A DNA stretch of 64,000 nt from Lumbricus terrestris. Lineage: Eukaryota > Annelida > Clitellata > Crassiclitellata > Lumbricidae. The position numbers were made by a program, and so were the translations under genes. Numbering within the stretch: position 1 is the stretch's first letter; every line of letters begins with the position of its first letter. Below the pieces are notes generated by a model. The model ran no database searches. It was given only the letters and a program-made list of their open reading frames with translations, and was not told where the DNA came from. Location: contig OX457047.1 of NCBI GenBank assembly GCA_949752735.1, positions 4,197,618 through 4,261,617 of the forward strand, given 5' to 3'. Positions 1 to 13,613 of the stretch are shown piece by piece.

Positions 1-443
1 GCTACATTTATTCCTGTATTCAAAATTGTTTTACAGTAACTGTCCACTCTCCTGTCAATTCAGTGGACAGTGATATTGCTTGCCTCTATCTCAAGAACTC
101 ACGCGTCACACTTTTATTAGAAGTCTTTTATAACTAGTCCGTTAACTGTCCTAAATTGGCTCTTCGTAAAACTTGTATATAGGCCATGAGCGAATGCTAA
201 CTTGTCTAATATACCGCGGTAATTGTTAATTTGGTTGTATTGAACTATTGAGAACAAAGAAGACACCTGCATGGAAACCGCCTTCCTTTCTGTCACCATT
301 GGCTCCATTATAATACGGCTACTGTAAATTCAAATAACACACCTTTTAATAATAAATAGTTCACTTGTTTATTTCGACGGTTTTTCAAAAACATACATGT
401 AATTGACTTCCCCTGGTGGTTCAACCGCCTTGAGTGTGGCTGC
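1..443. other. unassigned AT-rich DNA
   Basis: No convincing reading frame, splice-bounded exon or known repeat is seen. It holds one copy (near 342, minus) of the recurring AAAAGGTGT motif described in the findings. Confidence 0.6.
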
Positions 444-1081
444 TTAACCCGTTGGAGGTGAGGTGGGGTGTGACACACCCCAGAGGCATTCTACTTTAAA
501 TTTTTAGCGGAAAACATGGAGCCAGTTCTAATTTGTTTTTCCTACCTTTGTGAATATGAAATACGGACACTTTACCACAATTTCAGGTAATTTGAACGAA
601 CAGTTTTTTTAATTTTGTTGCATATTTAAAGGAAATTGCATTTTTTCGTAGAAAAAAATTATACATGTTGATTTTATGAGCCATGATTTTCAATGCGAGT
701 GTGCCTTGAACACGTCAATTCTGTGTTGGCATTGAGAAGGCTGACGACAATGATGGCTAAAACATTTTATCTTGTTTTAAAAATATATATATTATGATTA
801 TTCGTGCACTTGATAATGTTGCACATGAGGACCCAAACTTGCATGGGTTAAGTACACATTGGATGGGTTCACCTTCTAGCCATCTAATAAGGATTGAAAA
901 CAGATATTTGTTCGTGGTAATCGTCTGTTTAGTTGATTATTGATCATAGAAGAATAGTTTAACTCAACTTAGTATTTTCCATTTGATATCGCGGCTTGAA
1001 AATAAAAATATGTATTGGGGTTTGTCAGACCCCACCTCACCTCTGGCGTTACAAATGGTCACCTCACCTCCAAAGGGTTAA
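444..1081. mobile_element. complete TTAA-flanked non-autonomous DNA element (family 1)
   Basis: The left end reads TTAACCCGTTGGAGGTGAGG and the right end, reverse-complemented, reads TTAACCCTTTGGAGGTGAGG. That is 19 of 20 identical, with TTAA at both ends (444-447 and 1078-1081). Just inside the left TIR lies a hairpin, GGGGTGTGACACACCCC; inside the right end is GGGGTTTGTCAGACCCC. The 638-bp interior is AT-rich and shows no open reading frame, so the element is non-autonomous. TTAA targets with ends starting CCC are typical of the piggyBac superfamily; Kolobok and Sola3 also use TTAA. The superfamily is inferred, while the TIR and the duplication are read directly. Confidence 0.8.
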
Positions 1082-1261
1082 GGCAATGACTGGACGCGTT
1101 CTGCTGCGGTTAAATAATTAACATAACGGCTTTTCGGTAATATATCATACTTATCGCTTTCGAACAAACCAGTCTATTGGTTCCATTATGGAGTAAATGA
1201 TTGATTAATTGATTGACAAACTCACTCAAATCAAACCAAGCCAACCTAACCAGAGGTTAAG

Positions 1262-1385
1262 TTATCTACCTGTCTGTCGATCTACCTCTCTGTCTCTCTG
1301 TCTGTCTATCTGTCGGTCTGACTGTCTTCCTGTCTATCTGTATGCCTGTCTATCTGTCTGTCTATCTGTCGGTCTGATGGTTTGT
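1262..1385. repeat. degenerate (CTGT/CTAT)n low-complexity tract, copy 1
   Basis: Imperfect CTGTCTGTCTAT-type repeats. The lead-in (TAAGTT, then TCTACCTGTCTGTCGATC) recurs at the start of the second tract near 2065, so the two tracts derive from one duplicated unit. Reading frames through it are repeat artefacts. Confidence 0.8.
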
Positions 1386-2064
1386 CTTGAGTCTGCACAC
1401 AATCATTGATGCATCCGTACATGATTATCTGATGCAACTACCTGTTTGGCTGTATGACATTGAAATTTATCTCTCCTGGACATTATCTTCTCCCCCAAGC
1501 AAAATCCGTATAACCATTTTGGGTAACACGTCGTGACATAAACGGTTGAATACAGATTAGTCTGCCCTTTTATAGTAACCATTGCAAATCTGTAAAAGGT
1601 TTCTATAGCATTGCCAAAATATTCAAACTATACCAGCACTATACATGTAGTGTCAGTTCTAAGCGTCATTATCCAGATTATGTCGACATATTTTGGCACA
1701 AAAGGCGGCTGAAGTCGCCCTCCTCTGTCTCCATATGTTGGACTGGCAATACAGCGTGGCTGCTTCTAATTTACCGAACAACTCAATGCACAATGGGCGA
1801 TATGCAATGGCGGTCGAGAAGTTTCCTTTCATTGCGATCCAAACCAACTGTGCGCTCATTAACATACTTAATTGTCGATTTCAACCGCCGTAAACATCTA
1901 TTGAGCTACTTTACTGCGGTCTGCTTCTTCACCTGTTTGTTGGACTGATAAAAAGCTTCCTTTCGGGGCTGCAGCTGTAAACGACAGGTCGCAGAGTGTC
2001 ACGATCCGAGGTGTAATATTACACTGCATATAAGAATAAATTGGTAATTGAATTCGAAAAGATG
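1386..2064. other. unassigned DNA
   Basis: No gene recognised. A stretch at 1690-1895 is open on both strands but has no recognisable domain or splice context. Confidence 0.5.
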
Positions 2065-2240
2065 TTAAGTTTTCTACCTGTCTGTCGATCTACATGTCTG
2101 TCTATATGTCTGTCCGACTGTCCTCCTGCCTATCTGTATGTCTGTCTATCCTTCCTCTCCTCCTGTCTGATGGTTTGTCTGTCTAAATGTCTGTCTGCCT
2201 GTCTGACTATCTATCTGCCTGCCTGCCTGTCTGCAAGATT
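2065..2240. repeat. degenerate (CTGT/CTAT)n tract, copy 2
   Basis: Same lead-in and tetranucleotide composition as the tract at 1262-1385. Confidence 0.8.
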
Positions 2241-4085
2241 GACGGATAGGTTGGTGGGTGGATGGATGGATGAATGAGAGACCAAGAGAGATTGAAGATA
2301 GACAGGGAGAGAGAGAGAGAGAAAAATAATCTCTTAAACATTTGACTATTATTGCTCGAACTATGAATGCTCATGAGCACATCTTCGGTCCTCCCTTCAT
2401 TCACCAAATACAATGCAACGATGCTCCGTCTCCATCGGCAAACCCTCCTCTACTCTGCACTCTCTGTTCCTCTCCATCTCCCTCCAACCTGTTCATCTCC
2501 CGAAGCAATTATTACAGATCGAATTACATAACAACACGCATCAGACAAAACCGCCTACAGCAAGACTTCCTCTCCTCCTCCTTCTCCTTCTCCTCCTCCG
2601 AGCTTTCTTGGCGTGCGCCTTAAAAGTTCCCACAGCTTTCGAGCGATTATCGGTGTTAGTCGGCTCCCACCAAAGAGGGGGAGGGTCGCAGGGCCCTTGA
2701 AGTTCCGGGAGACCTTAATCCACTAGCGACCTTCTCCGTTTGTATACGCTGTCATCGAAGGGAGGAGGAGGACGCACTTCATGGAGTTGGCGTGGAGCGG
2801 GGGAGAACGAACACGGAAAAGCAATATATAGATCGGAAGACGATGACGATGGAAGAACGTGGAGATGCCTGGTGGGTATACGATCCACGTGAATAAGTGG
2901 AAAGGAAACGGGAAGTTCGTCTCTTACTGAAGACTCTGGATTGGAATATGAAGGGAATATTGCTACTAAGGGAATTGATCGGATGATGTTTTTGATGCGT
3001 TGAAGATATTTTAAAAAGGAATTAGGAACTGAAAGAGTGAATGGATAGATGGACGGATGGATGGATATATGAATGGATAGATGGATAGATGGATGGAAGA
3101 ACGCATGAAGTAATTAATTGATTGATTTTTGAGTTACTGAATTAATTAGTTTATGAAAAAACAAATTAATGGACAAGCGAATAAATAAATGAATAAATAA
3201 ATAAATCAATCAATCAATTTGCTAATGAATAATGATGAATTATTGAACTAGAGAAATAATAAATGAATTAATCAACTAACAATCGAATTGATGAAAAATT
3301 GCATGATTTCAGTTTTGCGTTGGTAAATAAATAAATAAAAATACAGACTAATGAATAAATAAACGAATTAATTAATAAACTTACGAATCCATCAAAAATT
3401 ATAAATATGTAGCCTACCAATCTTCATCATGTCCTTCATCACAATGATCTCTCTCCTTGTCTCCCTCAATCAATCCCCCAATTCATTTTCCATTATGATC
3501 CTTCTCCATCTTTTCCATCATACTCCAGTCAATCACTCGTTCCACTAAAGATGTTTCCATACAATAGCTAAGTAATCACAGACGAAGATGCCAACTAGAC
3601 TTGGAAGACCCAGAAGAATTATCCTAATTGGCCATCTTTCACTTATATACATTTGATTTAGACAGATTAAACGGTGTCTAAATGCATTGGCTTTAAAATG
3701 ATGCTAGATATCCGATAATAAGTTCGCAGCGAGCAATACAAATTATAACCACTCTATTATACCATTTACTCTAAGCCATTTACCATTATACTTGAGTTTC
3801 GCTGCAACCGATTCATTGCGCCTCAATCTCAGGTCTCCACCACTAATATTATGCTACCCAATGCAAAAGTCTGCAGTCGTGAAACAGCATTTATCATCGA
3901 GTGCAGACAGCTACAGCGTCGTACAATATTTATACATTTCTTACTCTTGGCGAGGAGCTACATGTGTATGGCGATGTCCAATATCAGTCACAGTCACCAA
4001 CCGCCACCCTCCTCTCTGACTCTCTCTGTTTTTGTCTCTATGTCTTCTTCTGTCTCTCTTTTTTCAGGCGATCTAATTCTTCCTC
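2241..4085. other. low-complexity and unassigned DNA
   Basis: Contains CT-rich sequence (2400-2610), GGA-rich sequence (2750-2960), GATG/GATA repeats (3040-3100) and AATA/AATC/GAAT tetranucleotide runs (3170-3380). No exon or known element is recognised. Confidence 0.5.
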
Positions 4086-5132
<1,047 letters not shown>

Positions 5133-5170
5133 AAGTTCCATGAAGTGGCGCTATATAAATGTACGAATAC
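5133..5170 (+). mobile_element. L2/CR1-like LINE or SINE 3'-tail fragment
   Basis: GTGGCGCTATATAAATG matches the 3' end (GGCGCTATATAAATG) of the L2-like LINE copies at 6.3, 11.4 and 57.3 kb. Only the tail is present. Confidence 0.6.
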
Positions 5171-5205
5171 AATTACAATTGCATCATAAATTGTTATACA
5201 CCTTT

Positions 5206-5815
5206 TTAACCCTATGACGCACACCTTCCGTGACAACGCATTTAGCACACCTGGGGTCCAATGGACCCCACCGATAACATGGGTTGAAATTATACAAATT
5301 AGGTAGAACTTGGGGATGAATGACTGAAATATATGGTGTACATAGCACATGCACTCATGAAACATGTTTGGGTCAAAATATATGGGCCTAAAATTAACCC
5401 TAGGACTACCAAAAGAGGTGTTATCCATCAAATTTTAGTTTTTTTTCAAAATCAAACTTGTTTCATATGGAATAAAACTTTGACATTTTAAGTTATTTTA
5501 GGGGGTTTATTTACACACATTTTGATGTAAAATTTGTGATTATATCCCATATTGTTCAAACGTTATACCCGATATACCCAAGGTACCAAGAGAGGGGTGG
5601 AAACCACTCACTCAGGTTATCGACTATATTATCTTATCCCTCATTTATAATAAAGATAAAAACATTATAATATTTTATAGAGGGAATGTGGGGCTACATT
5701 TTGATACTAAATAATTTGTCTTTTCGTTACCGGAAGTGCTCAAAATAAATTAAAATATGTGAAAATAGTGATTTTTTCATAAAATTTTCCTACCGAGGAT
5801 TTGTAACTTGCTCAA
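5206..5815. mobile_element. TTAA-element remnant related to the 48.6-kb family
   Basis: It starts TTAACCCTATGACGCACACC at 5206. A hairpin TGGGGTCCAATGGACCCCA follows at about 5253. The interior near 5680-5780 matches the interior of the complete element at 48557-49543: both carry GGAATGTGGGGCTAC, then an ACCGGAAGTGCTC block. No matching right TIR is found before the 5830 region, so the copy is truncated or diverged. Confidence 0.55.
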
Positions 5816-5866
5816 TCATTTTCACCAGTGGCGTAGCAAAAAATTACGGGATGCCATAATATGTAT

Positions 5867-6228
5867 GTAAGTATGAATTTATGTATGTATGTATGTATGA
5901 ATGAATGTATGTATGCATGCATGTGCTTTTATTTGTATATATTTATCCGTGTATATATTTGTGTACGTATGTAATCTATGTAGGTATGATTGCATGTGTT
6001 ATGTTTATAAATGTAAGCTTATGTATGTTTGCATGTACAAAATGCGTAGTACGTGTGTATGTATGTATGTATGTATGTTTGTATGTACGTACATATATAC
6101 ATACATGCACACATACCAGCATATACATACACACATACATACATACGTACGTACATACATACATACATACATACATACATACATACATACATACATACAT
6201 ACATACATACATACATACATACATACAT
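5867..6228. repeat. (TATG)n switching to (ACAT)n array
   Basis: Imperfect TATG repeats to about 6095 switch to an almost pure ACAT array ending at 6228, where an L2-like LINE fragment begins without a spacer. The TATG-to-ACAT switch makes it locally self-complementary. Confidence 0.95.
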
Positions 6229-6419
6229 TTCTGTGGTTGGACCAGTGGTCTGGAATGGCCTTCCTTTTGAGCTACGCCTACACCCTGGGATTCTACCAGG
6301 ATCCTTCCTTACTAAACTTAAAACTGTTCTTTTTGTGCGCGCTGGAGTCGGGAGCGCCTCTGAGTAGTTTTTCTTGAAGGAGCGCTATATAAATGTTCGA
6401 ATGAATGAATGAATGAATA
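6229..6419 (+). mobile_element. L2/CR1-like LINE, extreme 3' fragment
   Basis: The open frame reads VVGPVVWNGLPFEL... and ends in GSASE-stop (stop at 6365-6367). This matches the C-terminus of the larger LINE copies at 11.4 and 57.3 kb. The GCGCTATATAAATG tail and a (GAAT)n run follow. The 5' end abuts an ACAT array and the 3' tail runs into another, so the copy is 5'-truncated and embedded in the microsatellite. Confidence 0.85.
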
Positions 6420-6840
6420 CATACATACGTACGTACCTACATACATACATACATACATACATACATAAATGTTCAATTACTATTACTATTACTATACATA
6501 CATACATACATACATACATACATACATACATACATACATACATACATACATACATACATACATACATACAGACATTCTCACATACATGCATATATACATA
6601 CATACATACGGTACATGCATACATTCATACATACATATATACAGACATACACGCATATACAATACATCAATTCACACATTCATACATATACACATGCATA
6701 CATACATACATACATACATACATACATACATACATACATACATACATACATACATACATACATACATACATACATACATACATACATACATACATACATA
6801 CATGCATACATGCATACATACATACATATGTACATACATG
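6420..6840. repeat. (ACAT)n array
   Basis: Long ACAT array interrupted by short non-repeat bits (near 6475 and 6570-6690). It ends exactly where the RTE-like reverse transcriptase reading begins. Confidence 0.95.
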
Positions 6841-7740
6841 CTGTCACCAATTCTATTCAACATCTATATTGAAGAAATTGTCAGAGAAACGCTAGAGGAC
6901 CTGGAGGAAGGGGTAAAAGTGGGTGGAAAAATGGTGAAAGCATTGAGATTTGCAGACGACCAGGCGATGTTGGCCGGAAGTCAAGATGGTCTACAAATGA
7001 TGATGGACCGCTTAAATAGAATATCGCTGAACTACGACATGAAAATTAACATAAAGAAAACAAAGGTGATGAAGATAAGTAAGAGAGGAGAGGAAACGGT
7101 AAACATCACATTAAATGGTGAGGAAATAGAACAGGTAAAGAAGTTCTGCTATCTGGGAAGTGTGGTTACAGAGGACGCAAGATGCCACGTGGAAATAAAA
7201 AGAAGAATAGCTATGGGAAAAGATGCGTTCTACAAAAGGGGGGGAGCTACTCAGAGTCAGTCTAAACATGAAGCTGAAGAAGAGAATGGTGAAGACACTG
7301 GTGTGGAGTGTTGTCCTGTACGGCTCGGAGACATGGACAATGCGGCAAGATGACATAAAGCGACTAGAGGCCTTCGAGATGTGGATCTGGCGCAGAATGG
7401 AGAGAATCAGCTGGGTTGAGAGAAGAACAAACGAGGAAATCTTGCAGTTGGTGGGAGACAGGAGATCACTGATGGGAACTATACGTGGACGGCAGAAGAA
7501 ATGGATAGGACACATCTAAAGGAGCGACACCCTGCTAAGAGACATCATTGAGGGAAGAATGGAGGGGGAAAGATGCGGGGTAGACCAAGGACAATGTTGC
7601 TGGACTGGATGCTGACAGAGGATGGATACAGTGAACTTAAAAGAAAGGCACAGAACAGAGAAGAGTGGCGTCATTGGACATACATGTACGAACCTGCCTA
7701 AGGGCAGAGAACGTCAAGAAGAAAGAAAGCCCAAGCTATT
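6841..7740 (+). mobile_element. RTE-like LINE, 5'-truncated reverse transcriptase, frameshifted
   Basis: The reading starts LSPILFNIYIEEIV and carries a degraded catalytic box, LRFADDQAML (FADD at about 6948-6959). It shifts frame near 7235 into a C-terminal segment with LYGSETWTM, LEAFEMWIWRR and ERRTNEEIL. A third frame near 7620-7740 carries the end. The C-terminal motifs are those of the widespread 'endonuclease-reverse transcriptase' LINEs that I place near the RTE clade; the clade is not certain. The endonuclease and most of the polymerase fingers are missing. It is a dead copy. Confidence 0.85.
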
Positions 7741-8299
7741 GCATGACAGTTTAATTTATTTACAACACAGGCGACAAGGAGGTAATAAAACATTTATATT
7801 TAACGTTTAGATTTGTATAAAACATTTATATTTTATATTGTGACTCTCGAAAATGAAAAAATGCATCTAATCAATGAACAAAGAATAGAATTCCTCAAAA
7901 TATTCGTAGCAACCGTAATCTTAATTCCTTTAATCATCAATTACGTTCGTGGTTAACTGGACTGAAGTATTAGCTCCACTCTTTATCTTCACTCTGACTA
8001 TACCCCACATACAGTAACAGCACTTCTATTCTACTCTTTTCTTTTTCTTCCTGGTTAAGCTTTATTTCACTTTATTCCTTTTCTTAGTTAAGGTTTGATA
8101 GCTTAACAACACCACGTTGTCTTGTCTGTGAATGTTTATGTTTTTAGTTAAGACTGCATCACGTGTATATCCTGATTGTAAATACTTACATGATGCTTGC
8201 CTATATATCTACCATCTTGAATCTGAAAGCCTGCATATGTAGCCCTGCCAGTAGGACTTCTAATCCCTCCTGGGTTTCCGGTTGTAACCAACTGTTATG
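7741..8299. other. unassigned DNA
   Basis: No gene or clear repeat is recognised between the LINE and the mariner-type foldback. Confidence 0.5.
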
Positions 8300-9477
8300 T
8301 ACAGGGTGCGCCAAAAAAAAGACACCCCTAGGTTTTTTGCCAATATCTTGACCAAAAGTAAGAATTTCCAAATGAAATTTTACAGTCTTAAAGACAATTC
8401 ATATTTACACATAATGGCCAGATTTCATCAAAATATTCCAAGCACAACAAAAGTTATATCACTTTTAGTGAGGCCACCCACCGTTTTTTGACGATTCAAA
8501 AACGCGACGCAATAAAAAGTAACAAAAACCAATCTAATTATTCTGGCCAATATCTTGGCCAAAAGTAAGAATATCGAAATGAAATTCTACAGGCTTAAAG
8601 ACAATTCATATCTGCACATTGTGGTCAGATTACATCAAAATATTTCAAACGGAACAAAAGTTATGCCACTTTTAGTGAGGCCACCCCTGTTTCTTGACGA
8701 TTCAAAGACGTAACGCAGCAAAAAGGTAGCAAAACACGATTTTATTAAGTCTCATCTTAATTAATTGTTATCAGATAATCTTGATATTGTCAGTTGATCG
8801 TTTTTATTACTATTTAAAAAAGAAGCAAGGGCACCAGCGTAGCTGCGCGTCACTGAGAAGTCACTTAGCAAGATGACGATCAAATTGGTAAAATTATAAG
8901 GAATCTGCCTGGTTAATCAGAGGTCCATCAAGAACTTTGCAAAGATACTCAAAAGAAGTGTTGGCACTGGTGGTGGGCACATTGAACACAGGTTGTGAAG
9001 CACTACCAAGCTCATTTGACAACAGTTATTTGAGATTGGACATGATAAAATCGTGTTTTGTTACTTTTTGTTGTGTTTCTTTTTTGAAACGTCAAAAAAC
9101 GGTGGGTTGTCTCACTAAAAGGGGTATAACTTTTGCCCTGTTTGAAATATTTTGATAAAATTTGTCCAAAATATGCAAATATGAATTGTCTTTAAGCCTG
9201 TAAAATTTCATTTCGATATTCTTACTTTTGGCCAAGATATTGGCAAAAAACCTAAAAACAATTGGCGCTTCGTTTTTGAATCGTCAAAAAACGGGGGGTG
9301 ACCTCACTAAAAGTGATGTAACCTTTGTTCCGTTTGAAATATTTTGATGAAATCTGGCCATATAATGTGTAAATATGAATTGTCTATAAGCCTGTAAAAT
9401 TTCATTTGGAAATTCTTACTTTTGGTCAAAATATTGGCAAAAAACCTAGGGGGAGTCTTTTTTTGGCGCACCCTGTA
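8300..9477. mobile_element. mariner-type foldback element with long, internally duplicated TIRs
   Basis: The ends are exact inverted copies, TACAGGGTGCGCCAAAAAAA (8300) and its complement ending at 9477, with TA at each end as expected for a Tc1/mariner TA target. The TIR extends about 200 bp (8300-8500 against 9270-9477). A second diverged copy of each arm lies just inside: 8545-8710 is a direct copy of the left arm and 9060-9250 a direct copy of the right arm. The centre (8720-9050) has no transposase. The superfamily is inferred from the TA duplication and the ACAGGGTG start. Confidence 0.8.
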
Positions 9478-9894
9478 TATATACTTCGTATAAATGTTTT
9501 TCTTATATTGATGCAATAAAATTGATGGTTATGGTTATGGGTAAATGAATAAAGGAGAATATGCGTATGCATAGAAAAATTCGCCAGGCTCGTCTCCGAT
9601 CGGGGCTCCCCGGGACGATCGGTCTGAACTATTTTACCTTCGACACCTTTAAAAAGTTTATTGTATACGTCAGACCAATAATAGCGCATCATACTATTAG
9701 TCAATAGATAGATCGTATTACAGGCTCACAGCCCTCTTGCGGCCGTTTCCGACGCTAGGATACAGAGTTTTAGCGACATCTGTTGTCAACAACGGCTGCT
9801 AAGGTCTCCCTCCTCCATGTGCATGATTATGTTGGAATCCTCCTGTGTATTAACCTGTGGATTGCCGCGATGAAATAATTGACTCCGTAGCCAA
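9478..9894. other. unassigned DNA
   Basis: No gene recognised. One AAAGGTGTC motif (minus) lies near 9636. Confidence 0.5.
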
Positions 9895-9985
9895 GCTCGG
9901 AAGGATGATGGTCAACGGATACAGCAAACTGAAGGAAAAGGCACAGCACAGAGAGGAGTGGCGTCATTGGAGGTTTAGCACTTGT
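9895..9985 (+). mobile_element. RTE-like LINE 3' fragment
   Basis: The reading MVNGYSKLKEKAQHREEWRH matches the 3' part of the RTE-like LINE at 7620-7700, including the shared nucleotide block GAGTGGCGTCATTGGA. Confidence 0.7.
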
Positions 9986-10335
9986 CATAACTGCACAGAG
10001 TTTTGATGATCATTACATGTTAACTTCGTTGTTACTGGAGCGCTGACTATTATAACAATATTTAATTTAATTAAAAAGGTGTCAAACAATTTGAATGATC
10101 ATTACACGAAAACTCCGTTGTATCTATGTCGCTGGAGCTGCTTAGTCGTTAAATATTTAGTCGAGTTTATCAATCGCAAAATTAATCGTGACGTTCTTTA
10201 CAGCACTGCGCAACTTCATTACTCACAGAGTTTTAACGATCATTACATGCTAACTCCGTTGTTCGCTGCTTAGGTCTAGTAGTTAAATAGTCAAGCTTAT
10301 CAATCGCAAAAAATAATCATGACGTTCTTTAGAGT
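9986..10335. repeat. degenerate tandem repeat, about three units
   Basis: The block GATCATTACA, then ACTCCGTTGT, recurs at about 10005, 10095 and 10240. The last two units also share ATTTAGTCGAGTTTATCAAT-type sequence and GTGACGTTCTTTA. It ends near GGCGCTCTATAA, similar to the LINE/SINE tail. Confidence 0.65.
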
Positions 10336-11400
10336 GAGGCGCTCTATAAGTAAGTAATTAAAATCTACAACCACGATGACGACGACGTTAATTGCAAAAT
10401 GATAGAAATTAAAACGGACAGATAGAAACAGAGACAGAGACAGAGAGACATAGACAGTAAGAGACACTGCACTAGACTGTGTGACGAGAGCGACCGAGGG
10501 AGAGAGCGAGAGGGATAGAGATAGAGAGAGACAGAGACATACACATACAGACAGACATACACAAAGATAGACACGCGGACAAGTAGTCCAAGACAGACGA
10601 GCAGACAGTATATTTAGGGAGAAAGAAATACTAAGCAGAGCGGACAGATACAATGAGAAAGACATAAACTGTCTGTATCTTTGCGGCTCCCCCCATCGAG
10701 GCCGGCAAACTGTCAGACACAGATAGACAGCGAGCTGTATGTATGTATGTATGTATGTGCACTTGTCAAGCTCTCTACTCAGAGTCTCCAACCACAGCGT
10801 CTGACAATATATCTACAAAGGTTAGTTACATGCATCCGAAAAGTAAGATATATGATCATAATTGGACGAGTTAGCGCTTATTGAATCCCGCGCGGTCGTT
10901 CGAGACTGCGGAAACGTCTGCTCTTCACACAACGTCGCCCGTTGGCGTTGGGTGCTATTTTTCGACAATGCAACATGAGAGTGGACTCTTTTGTTATTCT
11001 GGAACGATATTTGAGTTCATGAGATCGTCTGCAGTTGTTTCGTTGGTTGGTCTTTAATGACATAATTATTATCTCATGACAACAATGATGGTAATCGTAG
11101 TCTTAATGCCTTCAATCGACTTTGGACTTGCACTTATACGAGTGTGAAATGATAAAAGGGAGTCGGCTCAGGCCTGATCTGTCTTATGGTTTGAATATGA
11201 AGTCCACTGAAAAATATCTTCTCAACGTTATTTGTGACCCTGAATTCTGCACGGCAGTACATTTATATGTAAAATAAGGACAACTGAAAAAAAGGTGTAT
11301 AATATTTTGCGAATAAAACCTATAACAACAAAGATAAGTGATGAAGGTATGCTAGCTGAGTGGAAAATTAATGGTTCTCTTTATTAATTAATTCATTCAT
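10336..11400. other. GACA/GAGA low-complexity tract and unassigned DNA
   Basis: 10410-10660 is a degenerate purine-rich (GACAGA)n tract and 10738-10756 a short (GTAT)n. A stretch at 10878-11063 is open in several frames but has no recognisable domain. The motif AAAAAAGGTGTATAA lies at about 11288. Confidence 0.5.
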
Positions 11401-11402
11401 TA

Positions 11403-13613
11403 GATGCATTTATTTAGCGCCTCTTCAAGGGGCTACTCAGAGGCGCTCCCAACCTCAGCGCGTCCAAATAAAGCTGTCTTAAGATGAGAGAGGAAAGCCT
11501 GAGACAGATTTTTACAAAGAGAGCGGAGGGTCAGAGGAAGACCATTCCAAGTCGAGGGACCCACCACCGAGAAAGCACGGTTCTGCATAGTGGAAGTTCG
11601 AGCAAAAGGTACTGAGAGTAGACTTTGTTCAGACGAACGAAGGGAGCGGAAGGGGTGAGAACTAAGAGTAGGGCTGCAAAGCTCACAAAGATAGGCAGGA
11701 GCAAGGCCTAGCATGCAGCGCCAGACTAGAGTAGATATCCTATACTCAATTCGCTGCTTGAGTGGAAGCCAGTGGAGAACGTCGCGCATTATAGCTGGAG
11801 ATGTGGCTGAATTTAGGTATGCGGCCAATAAGGCGGGCAGCAGAGCGCAGGACGCGATCAAGGCAACTCAGACGGGAAATTGGTAGGCCAGCATAGAGAG
11901 AGCAGCAGTAGTCAAGTCTGGTGGTAACAAAAGAATGGACAAGGGTTGCAGCAGCAGTAGGAGTAAGTGAGCGAGCAACAGTGCGTAGTTGACGCAGTTG
12001 ATAATAACAGGCACGGCTGAGTGAGTGAATATGTGGAGCAAAGGTGAGCTCTTGGTCCAGAGTAACACCAAGGTCACGGCCTCTGGTTGAGAAGACAAAA
12101 TCAGGAAAGGCATCAGCGATGGTTGTCATATCGAGCTTTTTCAACTGCTGGCGAGTGCCAAGCCAAATGAATTGAGTTTTTAAAGAATTGAGGCGGAGTC
12201 GATTGGACGAAATCCAGATCCCCAAGGCTTCCAAGGCAAAGTACATAGACCGGACAGTTGCAACAGAGTCAGAGGCGCGACAGTGCTGGTAGGCTTGCAC
12301 ATCATCAGCATACAGATGGGCTCGCATAGCATGGGAGGCAAGAAGAGGGGCAAGATCTGAGGTATAGATTATGAAGAGAAGGGGACCCAAGACAGAACCC
12401 TGTGGAAGACCGTAGGGAGCGGGGACCCAGAGGGACCTAGAGGGGCCATGAACCACAGAAAAGGAACGATCACTAAGAAAGGATCTCAGCCAGAGGAGCA
12501 GTGTACCAGAGAGACCGAAATATATTTGCAGTCGTTCAAGCAAAAATGTCATGGTCCACAGTGTCAAATGCTGCACTAACGTCAAAAAGGGCTAAGAGAG
12601 TCAGCTGAGAACGATCGATGGCTCCGTAGACATCAGAAAGAAGTCAGAGAAGTAATGTCTCAGTTGAATGACCTTTTCGGAAGCCAGACTGGATTTCCGG
12701 AAGCAGGTTGTGAGTCTCAAGGTATGATGTCAGCTGGAGAGCGACAATTTTCTCGATAAGCTTCGAGATGAACGAAACGTTAGCAATTGGCCGGAAGTTG
12801 ACTGGATTGTTTGAATCGAGTCCTTCACACTTGAGAACAGGAACCAGGGTGGATCGTTTTTGAGACGGAGGCAAGACGCCTTCAAGGATGGAGCGATTGC
12901 AGAGGACGGTGAGGAGCGGAAGAAGGACGTCCACGAACTCCTGCAGCAGCGATGTTGGGAGGCTGTCAAGTTCACATGATTAGGAGGCGAGGCGAGAATG
13001 ATTCGACGTAGATCAGCAGAGTTGACTGGAGTCAGAGTAGATAGGTTGAATGATGTAGGAGGGTAAGCTGGTGGCGGGGAGCCAGCGGTGTCTTTCCGGA
13101 TGTTCTGCACCCTGGTGGTGAATGAGGTTAGGTAGTCATCAGCGGTAAAAGATGGAACGTCCTGAGAACGATCAGCTTGTCCACGGCCAAGAAGGGCGTT
13201 GAAGGTGGCCCATAACCGCTTCGGTTGGCCAGCGTTTGCAGCGATTCTGGCCTCCCAATGGTCCCGTTCCTTCCCTCGGTAGCGCCTAAGCATGTCGCGG
13301 ACGGATTTGATCCAGGCGGTATGATACACAGGAGATCGTGTCCTCCTATACCGTCTCTCTAAACGGCGAACCTCACGCCCTAGGGACCGGCACTCCCCGT
13401 CAAAACTTGGGGAGAGTGGGCGGCGTCGGACTTTGGTCTGGCGAGTGGGAAGAAACTGTGTCAGGAGGTCTGTCGTGGTGGATTCGTAAACCGCGAAGAT
13501 GTCAGCAACCGGCAGGTCCTCCAGGGTAGATGGGTCAGCGATGGCGGGGATATCGAGAAGAGCAGACTTGAAAGCTGCCCGGTCAAGACTCCGCCAATCA
13601 CGGACCTGTCTAA
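11403..13613 (-). mobile_element. L2/CR1-like LINE, reverse transcriptase and C-terminal part (3' segment)
   Basis: On the minus strand the readings run, in order: a linker with VRDWRSLDRAAFKSALL (from 13613); the RT start with NPVNFRPIANVSFISKLIEK (about 12790); LALFDVSAAFDTVDH; a GLPQGSVLGPLLF block; the catalytic HLYADDVQAY (about 12300); LRLNSLKTQFIWLGTRQQL; VRDLGVTLDQEL; and a C-terminus ending GSASE-stop (stop at 11433-11435). The 3' tail is GCGCTAAATAAATG with short AATG repeats. Frameshifts occur near 12930, 12585 and 11860. It is the 3' portion of a LINE split by the transposon at 13614-16344. Confidence 0.9.

Noticed and set aside
1659..1893. Overlapping readings on both strands
   Set aside because: No domain, codon bias or splice evidence on either strand.
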